From: Wylensekiella montiformis
GTDB taxonomy: Bacteria > Bacillota > Negativicutes > Selenomonadales > Selenomonadaceae
NCBI RefSeq assembly: GCF_009697385.1
Contig: NZ_VUNL01000009.1
Location: forward strand, 1 to 64,000
DNA length: 64,000 nucleotides
Direction of reading: 5' to 3'
Position 1 is the stretch's first letter. The number at the start of each line of letters is the position of its first letter. This document shows, one piece after another, positions 31,078-41,133 of this stretch. The notes under the pieces are model-generated. The model was not told the origin of the DNA. It saw only the letters and a program-made list of their open reading frames with translations, and made no database searches. Both the position numbers and the translations under genes were made by a program.

Positions 31078-32841
31078 ATGAAGCAATTCCCTTTTTTGGT
31101 ACATGGAAGAAAAGAACTGCTGGCCGATGTTGAGCAGGTCCGTCAGGAAGCAAAGAAGATGAAGGCCCTGTCGGGCGTACTCGTCTCGATCTTTATGAAT
31201 CGGGCGGATCCGGCGATGCTGCAGGATATGAAGCAAATGATTTGTGCGGCGTTTCCGGAAGCACAGATCATTGGCGCGGTGTCGACTGTAGAGATCATCG
31301 ACGGCTGTTTGATCGAGAACGATATTGTTGTCAATTTTACGCTGATGGAATGTTCCTCTGTGCGGGTCATGTCGTTTGATTTTCGGATGGAGGACAGTGA
31401 GGCTGCCGGACGCAGTCTGCTTGCGGTTCTGGATGCGGATCGTCATGCCGCGGCGGTGGAGGTTATTTCGGCGGGATTTCATCTCAATATCAACCCGTTT
31501 TTTCGTCAGGCGTCCCGGGCGCGCAGGGAGATTCTTTTTTTTGGCGGCCTTGCGGACGACGGCAGTCTGGGGCAGAATGGCATGGTCTTTACACAGGACG
31601 CGCTGCTTCGCCACGGCATAGCTGTGGCCATATTCAGCGGGAAAAAGCTTCATGTGCAGACCAGTTCGAGCTTTGGCTGGAAACCGCTGGGCCGCTTTAT
31701 GACGGTTACGAAGATGGACGGAGAGTTCTGCGTGCAGGAACTGGACGGCAAGCCGGCCATGGATGTGTTTGAGCGGTATCTGGATATTGGCAATGATGAC
31801 CGCTTCTTGACGGAGGCGCTGACCTTCCCGTTTTATTTTGAGCGCAACGGCGTGGTGCTGGCCCGCCATCCGCGGCGCTGTCTCAAAGACGGCAGCGTCA
31901 TGTTTGGAGCGGATTTCCGCGTGGGAGAGCGGGTGCGTCTGGCCTATGGAGACCCCGGTGAGATCATTGACAATGCGCTGGTCCTTCAGAATAAAATGGC
32001 GTCGTTCCGCCCGGAGGCTGTTTTTGTCGTGAGTTGTGTGGCGCGCTGGATGCTGCTGGGCAGTGATACGGAGCAGGAATTGTCGATCACGCGGCGTTTG
32101 GCGCCGTCCGCCGGATTTTATGCGTATGGGGAGTTCATGCGCACCGCGGATGGTCAGATCATGGTGTCCAATATGACGCTGGTTCTGATCGGGATGCGGG
32201 AGGGGCTGGGCAAGGATTCTGTGCGCCGCGCGCCGAGTCAGCCGCTGCATCTTCGGCCGCATCGTTCGATTATGGCCCATTTGGTTCATTTCATTGAGAG
32301 GACGACGCAGGAGCTGGAGGAGAGCAATGCTGCGCTTTATCGGCTGGCCCGCATCGATTATCTTACCGGACTCCTGAACCGGGGAGAAACGGAAAACCGG
32401 CTGCGACAGTTGATGGCCGAATTTCAGCTGTGCCGTCAGCCGGTGGCTGTTTTCATGTTGGATGTGGATGATTTCAAGCTGGTCAATGACCGGTTCGGTC
32501 ATGCGATGGGCGACTGTATTCTGCAGCTGCTGGCCGGGATTATCCGGGAGGTTTCTGACAAAGCTCATGCTGTGGCGGGCCGATGGGGCGGCGATGAATT
32601 TCTCGCCGTTTGCCCGGATCTTTCTTTGGAGGAAGCCCGGGGAGCGGCCGAACAGATTCGGAAGCATGTCGCTGACATGGATCCGCTGTCGGAAAAAGAC
32701 CGCGTGACGGTCAGCATCGGCGTGGTGGCTGCACGGACCGGCGATACGGCAGAGACGGTGTTTGCGCGTGTGGATCGGGCCTTGTATGAGGCGAAGCAGC
32801 TTCGGGGAAAGAATACCGTGGTGATCCGGGAAGAGCCGTGA
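31078..32841 (+). CDS. FIST-domain sensor diguanylate cyclase
   Basis: A 587-residue cytosolic protein. Residues about 1-215 match FIST_N (VSIFMNRADP..., IIGAVSTVEI, FFGGLADDG, HGIAVAIFSGKKLHV) and about 220-380 FIST_C (YGDPGEIIDNALVLQNK, AVFVVSCVARWMLLG, AGFYAYGEF). A short helical linker leads to a GGDEF domain with intact motif at 504-508 (RWGGDEFLAV), so synthesis of c-di-GMP is likely. FIST domains are proposed to sense small ligands such as amino acids (family hypothesis). It may form a pair with the membrane GGDEF protein 1 kb upstream. Confidence 0.88.
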   Translation: MKQFPFLVHGRKELLADVEQVRQEAKKMKALSGVLVSIFMNRADPAMLQDMKQMICAAFPEAQIIGAVSTVEIIDGCLIENDIVVNFTLMECSSVRVMSFDFRMEDSEAAGRSLLAVLDADRHAAAVEVISAGFHLNINPFFRQASRARREILFFGGLADDGSLGQNGMVFTQDALLRHGIAVAIFSGKKLHVQTSSSFGWKPLGRFMTVTKMDGEFCVQELDGKPAMDVFERYLDIGNDDRFLTEALTFPFYFERNGVVLARHPRRCLKDGSVMFGADFRVGERVRLAYGDPGEIIDNALVLQNKMASFRPEAVFVVSCVARWMLLGSDTEQELSITRRLAPSAGFYAYGEFMRTADGQIMVSNMTLVLIGMREGLGKDSVRRAPSQPLHLRPHRSIMAHLVHFIERTTQELEESNAALYRLARIDYLTGLLNRGETENRLRQLMAEFQLCRQPVAVFMLDVDDFKLVNDRFGHAMGDCILQLLAGIIREVSDKAHAVAGRWGGDEFLAVCPDLSLEEARGAAEQIRKHVADMDPLSEKDRVTVSIGVVAARTGDTAETVFARVDRALYEAKQLRGKNTVVIREEP

Positions 32842-32915
32842 TTTTGCTAAAATCTTCTTGCCAAGTCCGGGATTTCTATGATAAACTGAACAGAGTTTTG
32901 TTATAAGGATAGTTG

Positions 32916-32953
32916 AGGCGGAGTCTGTTCACCACAGGCCCCGTCTGTTTTTT
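32916..32953 (+). terminator. intrinsic terminator before the ArsB/NhaD-type gene
   Basis: AGGCGG-AG-TCTG pairs with CAGG-CC-CCGTCT (32916-32947) and is followed by six T. It ends the FIST-GGDEF unit, or may attenuate the transporter gene 40 bases downstream. Confidence 0.65.
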
Positions 32954-32993
32954 CGGGAGCATATCCCGGTAAATGGAAGGAGGAAAGAATAAT

Positions 32994-34271
32994 TTGGCGG
33001 TTGTAGCAGGAATTATCTTTATTTTGATGTATGCGGTGATTGTATCGGAAAAGATTCACCGCACCGTGGCTGCCATGCTTGGGGCGCTGCTCATGATCTT
33101 GTCAGGGATTTTGTCGCAGGATACAGCGCTGCATCATATCGACTTTAATACGTTGGGACTGCTGGTCGGCATGATGGTGCTGGTTGGTGTGACCAGCCAT
33201 ACCGGCCTGTTTGATTATGTAGCAATCAAGGCGGCCCGTGCGGCGAAGGCAGAGCCGCGCCGTATTCTGGTTTATCTTGGCTTTATTACTGCGGTTTTTT
33301 CGGGGTTTCTCGATAATGTGACGACGGTTCTGCTTATGGTTCCGGTCACGTTCAGCATCACCCAGAAGCTTCATATCAATCCGATGCCCTTTTTGCTGAC
33401 TCAGATTATCGCTTCGAATGTCGGCGGAACCGCCACGCTGATCGGCGATCCGCCGAACATCATGATCGGCAGCGCGGTAAAGGAGTTGACGTTCATGGCA
33501 TTTATTGAAAATCTGGCGCCGATTGCCATTTTCAATTTATTGATCGTGATCTTCTTGGTAGAGGTCATTTACCGCAAGGGGCTGAAAACCACGCCGGAAT
33601 TGCAGGCGGAGCTGATGCGGCTGGATGAGCGGAAGGCGCTGAAGGACCGCCGGTTGCTTTCCCGGGCGCTCTTTGTACTGGCCTTGGTTATTCTCGGCTT
33701 CTTTACGCATTCCGTGACCCATATTGAATCTTCGTTGATCGCCTTGACGGGCGGTTTCCTGCTGCTCCTGCTGGCCGGCGGAAGTCATCATCTGGTGGAA
33801 AAGACGATGAAGTCGGTGGAATGGGCGACGATCTTTTTCTTTATCGGCTTGTTTATTGCTGTGGGCGGCTTGATTGAAACGGGGATTATCAATAGTTTGG
33901 CGGCCCGGGCGGTATCTCTCACCGGCGGCGATGTGACCGCGACCTCTCTCATGGTGCTCTGGCTCAGTGCGCTGGTATCTTCGGTCCTCGATAATATTCC
34001 GTTTGTGGCGACGATGATCCCGCTGATTCAAAATATGGGGACTATGGGCGTGAGCAATCTGGAGCCAGTATGGTGGAGCCTCGCTCTGGGGGCCTGCCTG
34101 GGCGGAAACGGAACGCTGGTCGGAGCGTCAGCAAATCTTATTGTGGCCGGATTGGCCGCAGAGCGCGGCGTGAAAATCACGTTTATTCAGTATTTTAAGA
34201 TCGGATTTCCGATTATGCTCTTGACGATTGTGCTGTCAACGGTGTATGTTTATATCCGGTACCTGATTTGA
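32994..34271 (+). CDS. ArsB/NhaD/CitM-superfamily ion transporter
   Basis: A 425-residue protein with 11-12 membrane segments. The repeated re-entrant motifs of the ion-transporter superfamily are present: FLDNVTTVLLMVPVT with SNVGGTATLIGDPPNI, and VLDNIPFVATMIPL with GGNGTLVGASAN. This is close to the UPF/ArsB-like and NhaD-like permeases. The substrate (anion, Na+/H+ or carboxylate) cannot be fixed. TTG 32994 was chosen because AAGGAGGAAAG lies right before it; the ATG at 32973 overlaps that site. Confidence 0.85.
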   Translation: MAVVAGIIFILMYAVIVSEKIHRTVAAMLGALLMILSGILSQDTALHHIDFNTLGLLVGMMVLVGVTSHTGLFDYVAIKAARAAKAEPRRILVYLGFITAVFSGFLDNVTTVLLMVPVTFSITQKLHINPMPFLLTQIIASNVGGTATLIGDPPNIMIGSAVKELTFMAFIENLAPIAIFNLLIVIFLVEVIYRKGLKTTPELQAELMRLDERKALKDRRLLSRALFVLALVILGFFTHSVTHIESSLIALTGGFLLLLLAGGSHHLVEKTMKSVEWATIFFFIGLFIAVGGLIETGIINSLAARAVSLTGGDVTATSLMVLWLSALVSSVLDNIPFVATMIPLIQNMGTMGVSNLEPVWWSLALGACLGGNGTLVGASANLIVAGLAAERGVKITFIQYFKIGFPIMLLTIVLSTVYVYIRYLI

Positions 34272-34401
34272 TCCGGTAAGCAGCTGTGGGACTCTGTCGG
34301 TTCCACGGCTGTTTTCATTATAAGAAAATGTCCTTTGTGGAAGGACTTTCTGGAGATGCGGCGAATACTAGGAAATGAAAATCTGTTGGGAGGGACTCCT
34401 T

Positions 34402-34674
34402 TTGGCTAAATTTGGTGGCCGTGGATACGGGATGTGTATTCTCTTTGTTGTGGTTGGCGCGATTCTCGGCGGCATTTTGGGACAGCTGCTGTCAGGCGTC
34501 GAGGCGCTGGCCGGTCTGATGCCTTATCTGGTTACGACGTATCCGGTTTTTGATACGTCGCCGATAACGGTGAATCTATATGTGATTCGCCTGACGATCG
34601 GTCTGGCCTTTGCTCCGAACCTCATGAGTATTCTGGGCATTGTGGCGGCGCTTCTCTTGTTCCGCCGGTATTGA
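34402..34674 (+). CDS. DUF4321 membrane protein
   Basis: A 90-residue protein with two hydrophobic segments (about 10-30 and 65-88) and a loop between (YLVTTYPVFDTSPITVNLYVIRL). The pattern and its place just before maf match DUF4321, found at this locus in many Firmicutes; function unknown. TTG 34402 was chosen with GGGAGGGA seven bases upstream. It is the first gene of the shape and division cluster. Confidence 0.8.
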   Translation: MAKFGGRGYGMCILFVVVGAILGGILGQLLSGVEALAGLMPYLVTTYPVFDTSPITVNLYVIRLTIGLAFAPNLMSILGIVAALLLFRRY

Positions 34675-34689
34675 GGAGGAGGGACGGTT

Positions 34690-35280
34690 ATGATTATTCT
34701 CGCATCCGGTTCGCCGCGCCGCAGAGACCTTCTTTTGCAGATCGGGGCCAGCTTTCGGGTGGTTGTAAGCGATGCTGCTGAGGAAAGCGGCGATGCGCTT
34801 CCGCCGGAAGAGCTGACTGTCAGGAACGCTTCGGCCAAGGCTATGGCTGTGGCGGCGCAGCAGCCGGACTTCCCGGTGCTCGGCGCCGATACGGTGGTGT
34901 CCCTGGACGGGCATATCTATGGCAAGCCGGGCGGCAGAGAGGATGCAGTCCGCATGCTGTCGGAGCTTTCGGGACGCACCCATCAGGTGACGACAGGGAT
35001 TGCGCTGGCCGTCGGAGGCCGTGTATTCACAGACGCGGCTGTGACGGAGGTTCGATTTGCACCGCTCAGTGAGGTGGAGATTCTGGCTTATGTGGAAAGC
35101 GGGGAACCGCTGGATAAGGCGGGCGCCTATGCGATTCAGGGCAAGGCGGCCGTTTTTGTCGAGTCGCTCCATGGTTCGTTTTCCAATGTGGTCGGGCTTC
35201 CGCTTCATGCTGTAGCGCGGCTTGCCGGAAAGGCAGGCGTTAATCTTTATGACCATTATGGTAAGGGACCTACCGGCTGA
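34690..35280 (+). CDS. maf: Maf-family nucleotide pyrophosphatase
   Basis: A 196-residue protein with the Maf signature ILASGSPRRRDLL, the catalytic region VLGADTVVSLDGHIYGKP and the C-terminal SNVVGLPL. It hydrolyses non-canonical nucleoside triphosphates (dTTP/UTP/m5UTP types) and is linked to septum control in Bacillus. It overlaps radC by 23 bases, a normal arrangement in Firmicutes. Confidence 0.94.
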   Translation: MIILASGSPRRRDLLLQIGASFRVVVSDAAEESGDALPPEELTVRNASAKAMAVAAQQPDFPVLGADTVVSLDGHIYGKPGGREDAVRMLSELSGRTHQVTTGIALAVGGRVFTDAAVTEVRFAPLSEVEILAYVESGEPLDKAGAYAIQGKAAVFVESLHGSFSNVVGLPLHAVARLAGKAGVNLYDHYGKGPTG

Positions 35281-35938
35281 GGAAAGGCCAAGGGAGAAGC
35301 TGCTGGGATATGGTGCTTCCGCCCTGAGCAATGCGGAACTTCTGGCGATTCTGCTGCGTACCGGCACATCGAAGCAATCGGTGCTTGGCATTGCGGATGA
35401 AGTGCTGGCGCATTACAAGGAACGGGGAATTGCCGGCATGGTGCACATGGCTCCTGCGGAGCTTGCAGCCATACGCGGCATCGGTATGGCCAAGGCGGCG
35501 ACGATCGTCGCCGCTGTGGAGCTGGGGCGACGGCTGGCCGTTCGGACGGCGGAGCAGATACAGGTGGTGCATGGGCCGGAGGATGCCGCCCAGTTTGCGA
35601 TGCCCCGGTTTCGCTTTGAGCAGAAGGAACATTTTGCGGTCATGCTGCTGAATACCAAAAATCATATTCTGGGATTAAAAGAGGTTTCGATGGGGAGCCT
35701 GCAGGCTTCTGTCGTTCATCCGCGGGAAGTGTTCCGGGCGGCGATCGATTATGCGGCGGCATCTATGATCCTGCTTCACAATCATCCGAGCGGAGATCCG
35801 AGTCCGAGCCGGGAGGATATTGCTGTTACGCAGCGTCTGGTCAAAGCAGGGCGCATTATGGATATCCCCGTTCTGGATCATATTATCCTTGGCGATTGCC
35901 GCTTTTTGAGCCTGAAGGAAAAGGGAATGATGTCCTGA
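35258..35938 (+). CDS. radC: RadC/YsxA family JAB-domain protein
   Basis: A 226-residue protein starting MVRDLPAEERPREKLL, with a helix-hairpin-helix (IRGIGMAKAATIVAAVELG) and a C-terminal JAB/MPN domain whose metal motif is HNHPSGDPSPSRED. Despite the gene name, a role in DNA repair is not proven. The start at 35258 follows the family; ATG 35249 in frame is equally possible, and neither has a strong ribosome site, so coupling to maf is likely. Confidence 0.92.
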   Translation: MVRDLPAEERPREKLLGYGASALSNAELLAILLRTGTSKQSVLGIADEVLAHYKERGIAGMVHMAPAELAAIRGIGMAKAATIVAAVELGRRLAVRTAEQIQVVHGPEDAAQFAMPRFRFEQKEHFAVMLLNTKNHILGLKEVSMGSLQASVVHPREVFRAAIDYAAASMILLHNHPSGDPSPSREDIAVTQRLVKAGRIMDIPVLDHIILGDCRFLSLKEKGMMS

Positions 35939-35981
35939 ACGGAAAGTTTACGTTTTTCGCGGAGAAAACCGTAAAAGACCA

Positions 35982-36010
35982 TTACAAACTGACAGGATGT
36001 GTGATACAAT
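35982..36010 (+). promoter_or_regulatory. promoter of mreB
   Basis: -35 TTACAA (35982-35987), 17-base spacer, -10 TACAAT (36005-36010). A short hairpin (GCCGG/CCGGC, about 36041-36062) follows in the 85-base leader. Confidence 0.65.
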
Positions 36011-36095
36011 AAGAGTACTGTTTTGATTGATTGTAAAATCGCCGGTGCATACTGTGCCGGCTTGCTTTGATTCACGAAGGGAGTTTTTCAGTAAC

Positions 36096-37142
36096 ATGTG
36101 GAGTCTTTTTGGCGGTTTGTCTCACGATATGGGTATTGACCTTGGTACAGCCAATACGCTGGTTCATGTGAAGGGCAGGGGAATTGTTCTGCGTGAGCCG
36201 TCGGTTGTCGCGATTAAGAGCGATACGGGAGATGTCCTGGCGGTAGGCGAGGAGGCCAAGCAGATGATCGGCCGCACGCCGGGAAATATCGTTGCCATTC
36301 GTCCGATGAAAGACGGCGTTATCGCCGATTTTGATGTGACGCAGGCCATGCTGAAATATTTTATATGCAAGGCGATGAATACGAAGTCCTTCGTCCGTTC
36401 GCGTCCGCGCGTCGTCGTCGGCGTTCCATCCGGCGTGACGGAGGTGGAGAAGCGCGCGGTTATCGATGCGGCGCAGCAGGCTGGTGCGCGCGAAGCGTAT
36501 CTGATCGAGGAGCCGATGGCGGCTGCGATCGGCGCTGGTCTGCCGGTCGAGGAAGCGACGGGCAGCATGGTGGTCGATATCGGCGGCGGGACGACGGAAA
36601 TCGCGGTGATTTCTCTGGGTGGCATTGTGACGAGCTGCTCCATCCGCATCGGCGGGGATGAGATGGATTCGTCCATCGTTCAGTACATCAAGCGGATGTA
36701 CAATCTGATGATTGGCGAACGTACGGCAGAAGAGATCAAGATTCGGATCGGCACGGCGATTGTGACGCCGGATACGGATAAATCGATGGATATTCGCGGC
36801 CGTGATCTGGTCAGCGGACTGCCGAAGACCCTGACGATCCAGTCCAAGGAGATTCGCGAAGCGCTGGATGAGCCGATCTATAAGATCATCGATGCAGTCA
36901 AGGGGACGTTGGAGAAAACTCCGCCGGAGCTGGCGGCCGATGTCATGGATCACGGCATTATGATGACCGGCGGCGGCGCGCTGCTGACGAATCTTGACAA
37001 GCTGTTGTCGCAGGAGACGGGCATGCCGGTGCTGGTTTCGGAGGATGCGCTGTCCTGCGTCGGTGAGGGAACGGGAAAATCCTTAGAGAATATTGAGCTC
37101 TTGAAGCGTGTTGTCATGACCTCGAAGAAGCTGAGACAATGA
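36096..37142 (+). CDS. mreB: rod-shape actin homolog MreB
   Basis: A 348-residue actin-like ATPase. Phosphate 1 region [13 protein letters not shown], connect 1 [16 protein letters not shown], phosphate 2 [18 protein letters not shown], adenosine motif MMTGGGALL. It polymerises under the membrane and directs lateral wall synthesis together with the following mreC, mreD, mrdA and rodA products. ATG 36096 follows GAAGGGAG at a somewhat long 12-base spacing; no better in-frame start is seen. Length normal. Confidence 0.96.
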   Translation: MWSLFGGLSHDMGIDLGTANTLVHVKGRGIVLREPSVVAIKSDTGDVLAVGEEAKQMIGRTPGNIVAIRPMKDGVIADFDVTQAMLKYFICKAMNTKSFVRSRPRVVVGVPSGVTEVEKRAVIDAAQQAGAREAYLIEEPMAAAIGAGLPVEEATGSMVVDIGGGTTEIAVISLGGIVTSCSIRIGGDEMDSSIVQYIKRMYNLMIGERTAEEIKIRIGTAIVTPDTDKSMDIRGRDLVSGLPKTLTIQSKEIREALDEPIYKIIDAVKGTLEKTPPELAADVMDHGIMMTGGGALLTNLDKLLSQETGMPVLVSEDALSCVGEGTGKSLENIELLKRVVMTSKKLRQ

Positions 37143-38098
37143 GCAGCCGGGTGAGAAAGAGCAGAAATCCGCATCGCAGGCTGTGGGTGCTCCTGATTGT
37201 ACTGGTCAGCATATTCTGTGTGATCTTTTTTGCCGCCCGGGGACGGTTTCAGGTTCCTGTGACCAGCCGGGCGGTCCTGCTGGTTCTGTCTCCCTTTCAG
37301 CAGGCTGTTTCCTGGGCAGGGGATCAGGTCAGCGGGTTGACACGGAATATTTGGGACATTGTCACGGTGTACGAGCAGAATAAAATGCTCCGCAATGAGG
37401 TGGGGCAGCTTCGCGTGCAGAATCTGGAGGCCAGTGAGGCGCTGGCCGAGAATGAGCGGTTGCGGGCGCTGATCGGCTATAAGCAGACGATGACACAGTT
37501 TGATCTGGTGGCGGCGCGTGTTATTGGCCGGGAATCGGCCACATGGTCCCGTATGATTGTCATTAACCGGGGCCGGAAAGACGGAGTGGATGCCGATATG
37601 GCTGTCGTGACGGAAAAGGGGCTGGTCGGTCATGTCGTCGAGGCGGGCTGGAATACGTCCAAGGTGCAGCTTATCCTTGATCCGCGTTCGTCGGTGGGGA
37701 CGATTGTTCAGCGGGCGGAGTCGCGCGTGGCTGGTATTGTGCAGGGAGATCTGGATAACCCGATGATGCCGCAGATGGTGAATATCCCCAAAAACGCGGA
37801 CGTAGTCGAAGGCGATGTGATTGTAACTTCGGGATTTGGCGGTATTTATCCGAAAGGCATCGTGGTCGGACTGGTCTCTTCCCTGCAGAATGATTCCGGC
37901 GGTTTGCTGAAAGTTGGTCTGCTGGAACCGGCTGTGGATTTTCAGAAGCTGGAGGATGTCATGGTCATCACCGTTTCCCGGGAAGCGCCACCGGAGCCGA
38001 TCCGCCCGCCGGTACAGACGCCGGGGACGGAGACGGATCCGGCCGCGCAGGCTGCTGAAGCAAAGGCCGCTGCAGCAGACGAAGGGGGACAGCCATGA
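37139..38098 (+). CDS. mreC: rod-shape protein MreC
   Basis: A 319-residue bitopic membrane protein: membrane helix about 14-34, then a coiled coil ([22 protein letters not shown]) and the beta-barrel domain ([44 protein letters not shown]). The C-terminus is Pro/Ala-rich ([11 protein letters not shown]...[11 protein letters not shown]). It overlaps mreB and mreD by 4 bases each (ATGA). Confidence 0.94.
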   Translation: MSSRVRKSRNPHRRLWVLLIVLVSIFCVIFFAARGRFQVPVTSRAVLLVLSPFQQAVSWAGDQVSGLTRNIWDIVTVYEQNKMLRNEVGQLRVQNLEASEALAENERLRALIGYKQTMTQFDLVAARVIGRESATWSRMIVINRGRKDGVDADMAVVTEKGLVGHVVEAGWNTSKVQLILDPRSSVGTIVQRAESRVAGIVQGDLDNPMMPQMVNIPKNADVVEGDVIVTSGFGGIYPKGIVVGLVSSLQNDSGGLLKVGLLEPAVDFQKLEDVMVITVSREAPPEPIRPPVQTPGTETDPAAQAAEAKAAAADEGGQP

Positions 38099-38595
38099 AT
38101 CATTATGGAAGAGTGGCGGCAGTGGTTCTTGGCCTGTATGTCCTGCAGACTTCGCTGCTGCCGTTTGCCGCTTACCATGGCATCAGTCCCAATCTTATGC
38201 TGCTCCTGACTGTTTCTGCGGCATTTCTGCGGGGACCGCGTGACGGCATTATGATGGGCTTTGTCACCGGACTGCTGCAGGATCTGTCGACAGGGACATT
38301 TCTGGGAACCAATACACTGGCTCAGATGCTGATCGGCCTGTTTTTCGGACGTTTTTCCAACCGGGTATTCCGGGAGCAGTTCTTCCTGCCGGTTCTGGCA
38401 TCGGTGCCTGCCATGGCGGCGGACTATTTTATTTTGGCGCTGCTTATGGTATTATTAGGGTATCGCTTTAATCCGGTGAGCAGCATGCAGACCATGCTTC
38501 TGCCAATGCTCATCTATCAGCTGGCTTTTGCTTATCCGGTTCATCGCCTGACGTATGCGCTGGATCAGAAGCTTCGCGAAAAAGAACAACACTGA
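38095..38595 (+). CDS. mreD: rod-shape protein MreD
   Basis: A 166-residue membrane protein with about five hydrophobic segments. The family pattern FAAYHGISPNLMLLLTVSAAFLRGPRDGIMMGFVTGLLQDL is recognisable. It partners with MreC in the elongasome. It overlaps mreC by 4 bases. Confidence 0.9.
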   Translation: MNHYGRVAAVVLGLYVLQTSLLPFAAYHGISPNLMLLLTVSAAFLRGPRDGIMMGFVTGLLQDLSTGTFLGTNTLAQMLIGLFFGRFSNRVFREQFFLPVLASVPAMAADYFILALLMVLLGYRFNPVSSMQTMLLPMLIYQLAFAYPVHRLTYALDQKLREKEQH

Positions 38596-38597
38596 TT

Positions 38598-38619
38598 AAG
38601 GCACCTTGCGGGGTGCCTT
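38598..38619 (+). terminator. hairpin between mreD and mrdA
   Basis: AAGGCACC (38598-38605) pairs with GGTGCCTT (38612-38619) around a short loop. Only TTTC follows, so read-through into mrdA is likely; it may set the ratio of the two parts of the operon. Confidence 0.5.
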
Positions 38620-38640
38620 TCATTATGGGAGAGATATTTC

Positions 38641-40440
38641 TTGGTCGAAAAGGATGAATTCGGCGGCAGGCTGAAAGTGATGGGCTGGCTGTGTGTGCTG
38701 GTCATCGTCATATTGATCGGAAGGGCCGGGTATCTGCAGATTTATGAAGGCGATTATTATTCGGAGCTGGCGGAGGGCAACCGCATCCGCATCATCCCTT
38801 CCATGGCACCGAGGGGGACGTTCTTTGACCGCAACGGTGAGCTTCTGGTGCAGAACCGCCCGGGGTTTACGGTATCCCTTCTGCCGTTGACAGCGCCGAT
38901 CTCAGAAGAAGTGATTCAGCGTTTGTCCGGGCTGATTAAAGTGCCGACGGACGAAATCAAAACAAAGATCGCCGCACACAGCGGCTTTGATCCGATACGC
39001 ATCAAGGCAGATGTCACCCCCGACATCGTGACGATTATCGAGGAGCAAAAGAACAATTATCCCGGTGTTGTCATCGAAGTGCAGCCGATCCGCGATTATG
39101 TGGGCAGGCAGGAAGGCGCGCATACATACGGATATGTAAGCGAGATCAACGATACCGAGCTGGAGAAGATGAAGGACAAAGGATATAAATCCGGCGATAT
39201 CATCGGCAAGTTCGGACTGGAGAAAATTTATGATCAGGAACTGCGCGGGGAGAATGGCGGACAGCAGGTCGAGGTGGATGTTTCCGGCAAGCCGGTTCAG
39301 ATTATCGGCCGCAAGGATCCGGTGCCGGGCGATGATCTTGTCCTGACGATTGACAAAAGTCTGCAGGATGCAGCGGAAAAAGCCGTAGATGAGCAGCTTC
39401 AGGCCATCCATGCGAATGCGGCTGCGGCTGTCGCTCTGGATCCGCAGACCGGAGAGATTCTGGCGATGGTCAGCCGTCCTGCCTTTGATCCGAATTTGTT
39501 CGCGCACGGCATTTCATCGAAGGACTGGAATGCTCTGAACAATAATCCATATCATCCGATGGATAATAAGGCGATTACCGGCGAGTATCCGCCGGGCTCC
39601 ACCTTTAAGATCATCACGGGGACGGCGGCGCTGACCGAAGGAGTGGTTTCTCCGGATGAACTCATTATGGACAGCGGGCATCACTGGCTGATTCCCAAGG
39701 GCAATGCCGGCGGAGAAGCGCTGGGGCTGCTGAACTTCCGGCAGGGAATGGCTCATTCGGATAATGTTTACTTTTATGAAATGGGCAATCGTCTCGGCAT
39801 TGACCGGCTGGAAAAGTATGCGCGCATGTTCGGACTCGGCAAGAAGACGGGGATAGATCTTCCGTATGAAGCGGAAGGACTCGTTGCCAATCGGCGTTAT
39901 AAGGAAAAGAATTTTGAGGACGGCGACTGGTATCTGTCGGAAACCTTTGATGCGGCAATAGGGCAGGGCTTTAATCTGGTCACTCCGCTTCAGGCTGCGA
40001 TGGTTATGGGAGAGATCGCGGCGGACGGAAAGCGCTATAAACCGCATGTGGTCAAGCGGATCATCAGCCCTGACGGCAGCACGGTAAAGGAAGTGGAACC
40101 GGAGCTGCTGTCGACACTGGATGTCAAGCCGGAGGTCATCCGGCTGGTTCAGCAGGGGCTCCATGATGTTACGACCTATGGAACGGCGGCTTCGTCGTTT
40201 CAGGGATTTCCCATCCAGATCGCAGGCAAGACAGGTACGGCGGAAAACCCGCATGGGCGCGACCATGGATGGTTTGTCGCCTATGGACCGTTTGATCAGG
40301 CCAATATTGTCGTCGCCGTTATTGTGGAACAGGGCGGCTATGGTTCCCAGTCCGCTGTGCCGATTGGGCGCAAGATCCTTGAGGCATGGTTTGGTTTAAA
40401 TCAGCAGCAGGATAAAAACGGGAGCGGGAATGCGCAGTGA
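38641..40440 (+). CDS. mrdA: penicillin-binding protein 2 (elongasome transpeptidase)
   Basis: A 599-residue class B PBP with an N-terminal membrane helix (about 15-32), a PBP dimerisation domain (about 50-220) and a transpeptidase domain. Active-site motifs are STFK in GEYPPGSTFKIITG, SDN in MAHSDNVYFYE and KTG in AGKTGTAENPHG. It is placed between mreD and minC as in other Firmicutes. The start is TTG 38641 after GGGAGAG; the first residues VEKDEFGG lead into the helix. Confidence 0.95.
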   Translation: MVEKDEFGGRLKVMGWLCVLVIVILIGRAGYLQIYEGDYYSELAEGNRIRIIPSMAPRGTFFDRNGELLVQNRPGFTVSLLPLTAPISEEVIQRLSGLIKVPTDEIKTKIAAHSGFDPIRIKADVTPDIVTIIEEQKNNYPGVVIEVQPIRDYVGRQEGAHTYGYVSEINDTELEKMKDKGYKSGDIIGKFGLEKIYDQELRGENGGQQVEVDVSGKPVQIIGRKDPVPGDDLVLTIDKSLQDAAEKAVDEQLQAIHANAAAAVALDPQTGEILAMVSRPAFDPNLFAHGISSKDWNALNNNPYHPMDNKAITGEYPPGSTFKIITGTAALTEGVVSPDELIMDSGHHWLIPKGNAGGEALGLLNFRQGMAHSDNVYFYEMGNRLGIDRLEKYARMFGLGKKTGIDLPYEAEGLVANRRYKEKNFEDGDWYLSETFDAAIGQGFNLVTPLQAAMVMGEIAADGKRYKPHVVKRIISPDGSTVKEVEPELLSTLDVKPEVIRLVQQGLHDVTTYGTAASSFQGFPIQIAGKTGTAENPHGRDHGWFVAYGPFDQANIVVAVIVEQGGYGSQSAVPIGRKILEAWFGLNQQQDKNGSGNAQ

Positions 40441-40477
40441 ATGACGCAGAGAAGAATTTTATGAAACGAGGACAGTC

Positions 40478-41122
40478 ATGAGTGAGGAGATTGTGAAAAT
40501 CAAAGGCAGCAAGTCCGGCCTGCAGCTGAGTTTTGCTAAAGGCGCTGCTTTTGCAGAAATCAGGAAGGATATCGAAGAAAAGCTGAATTCGGGAAACGGC
40601 TTTTTCCTGCGGGGGACGTTGGTGCTGATTCCGCGGGATGTCTTTTCGGAAGAGGAGCGCGCGGAGCTGCGCCGTATGTTTCATGAGGCCGGCCTGATCT
40701 GCCGGACGATTCGCGAAGAAGAGCGTCCGCCTGCGCCTGCCGCGAAACAGCCGAAGCATCAGGCGGAACCCTTGGCGCAGGAGCCCGGCCCGGTACAGGA
40801 GATGGTGGTCGTGAACCACACGATCCGGGGAGGACAGGAAATCCGGACGCAGAGCTCCGTCATGATCTGCGGCAATGTCAATCCCGGCGCACAGATTATT
40901 GCCGGCGGAAGCATCGACATTCGCGGCACGTGCCGCGGAATGGTGCATGCCGGCGCTTTTGGCGACAACACGGCTTTTATCATCGCCGATCATCTCATGC
41001 CGACGCAGATTCGTATTTCGAATCTCATTGCCCGTTCCCCGGATCATATGGAAAAGACGGACCGGGCAGAACGAGCTTCCATCAAAGAAGGACGCATTGT
41101 CATTGAACCGATAGAAAGGTAG
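40478..41122 (+). CDS. minC: septum site-determining protein MinC
   Basis: A 214-residue protein with an N-terminal MinC_N part (VKIKGSKSGLQLSF...) and a C-terminal beta-helix (QEIRTQSSVMICGNVNPGAQIIAGGSIDIRGTCRGMVHAGAFGDN) that binds MinD and FtsZ. It blocks Z-ring formation at the poles. It lies 11 bases before minD. Confidence 0.93.
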   Translation: MSEEIVKIKGSKSGLQLSFAKGAAFAEIRKDIEEKLNSGNGFFLRGTLVLIPRDVFSEEERAELRRMFHEAGLICRTIREEERPPAPAAKQPKHQAEPLAQEPGPVQEMVVVNHTIRGGQEIRTQSSVMICGNVNPGAQIIAGGSIDIRGTCRGMVHAGAFGDNTAFIIADHLMPTQIRISNLIARSPDHMEKTDRAERASIKEGRIVIEPIER

Positions 41123-41133
41123 GAGCAGACAGT

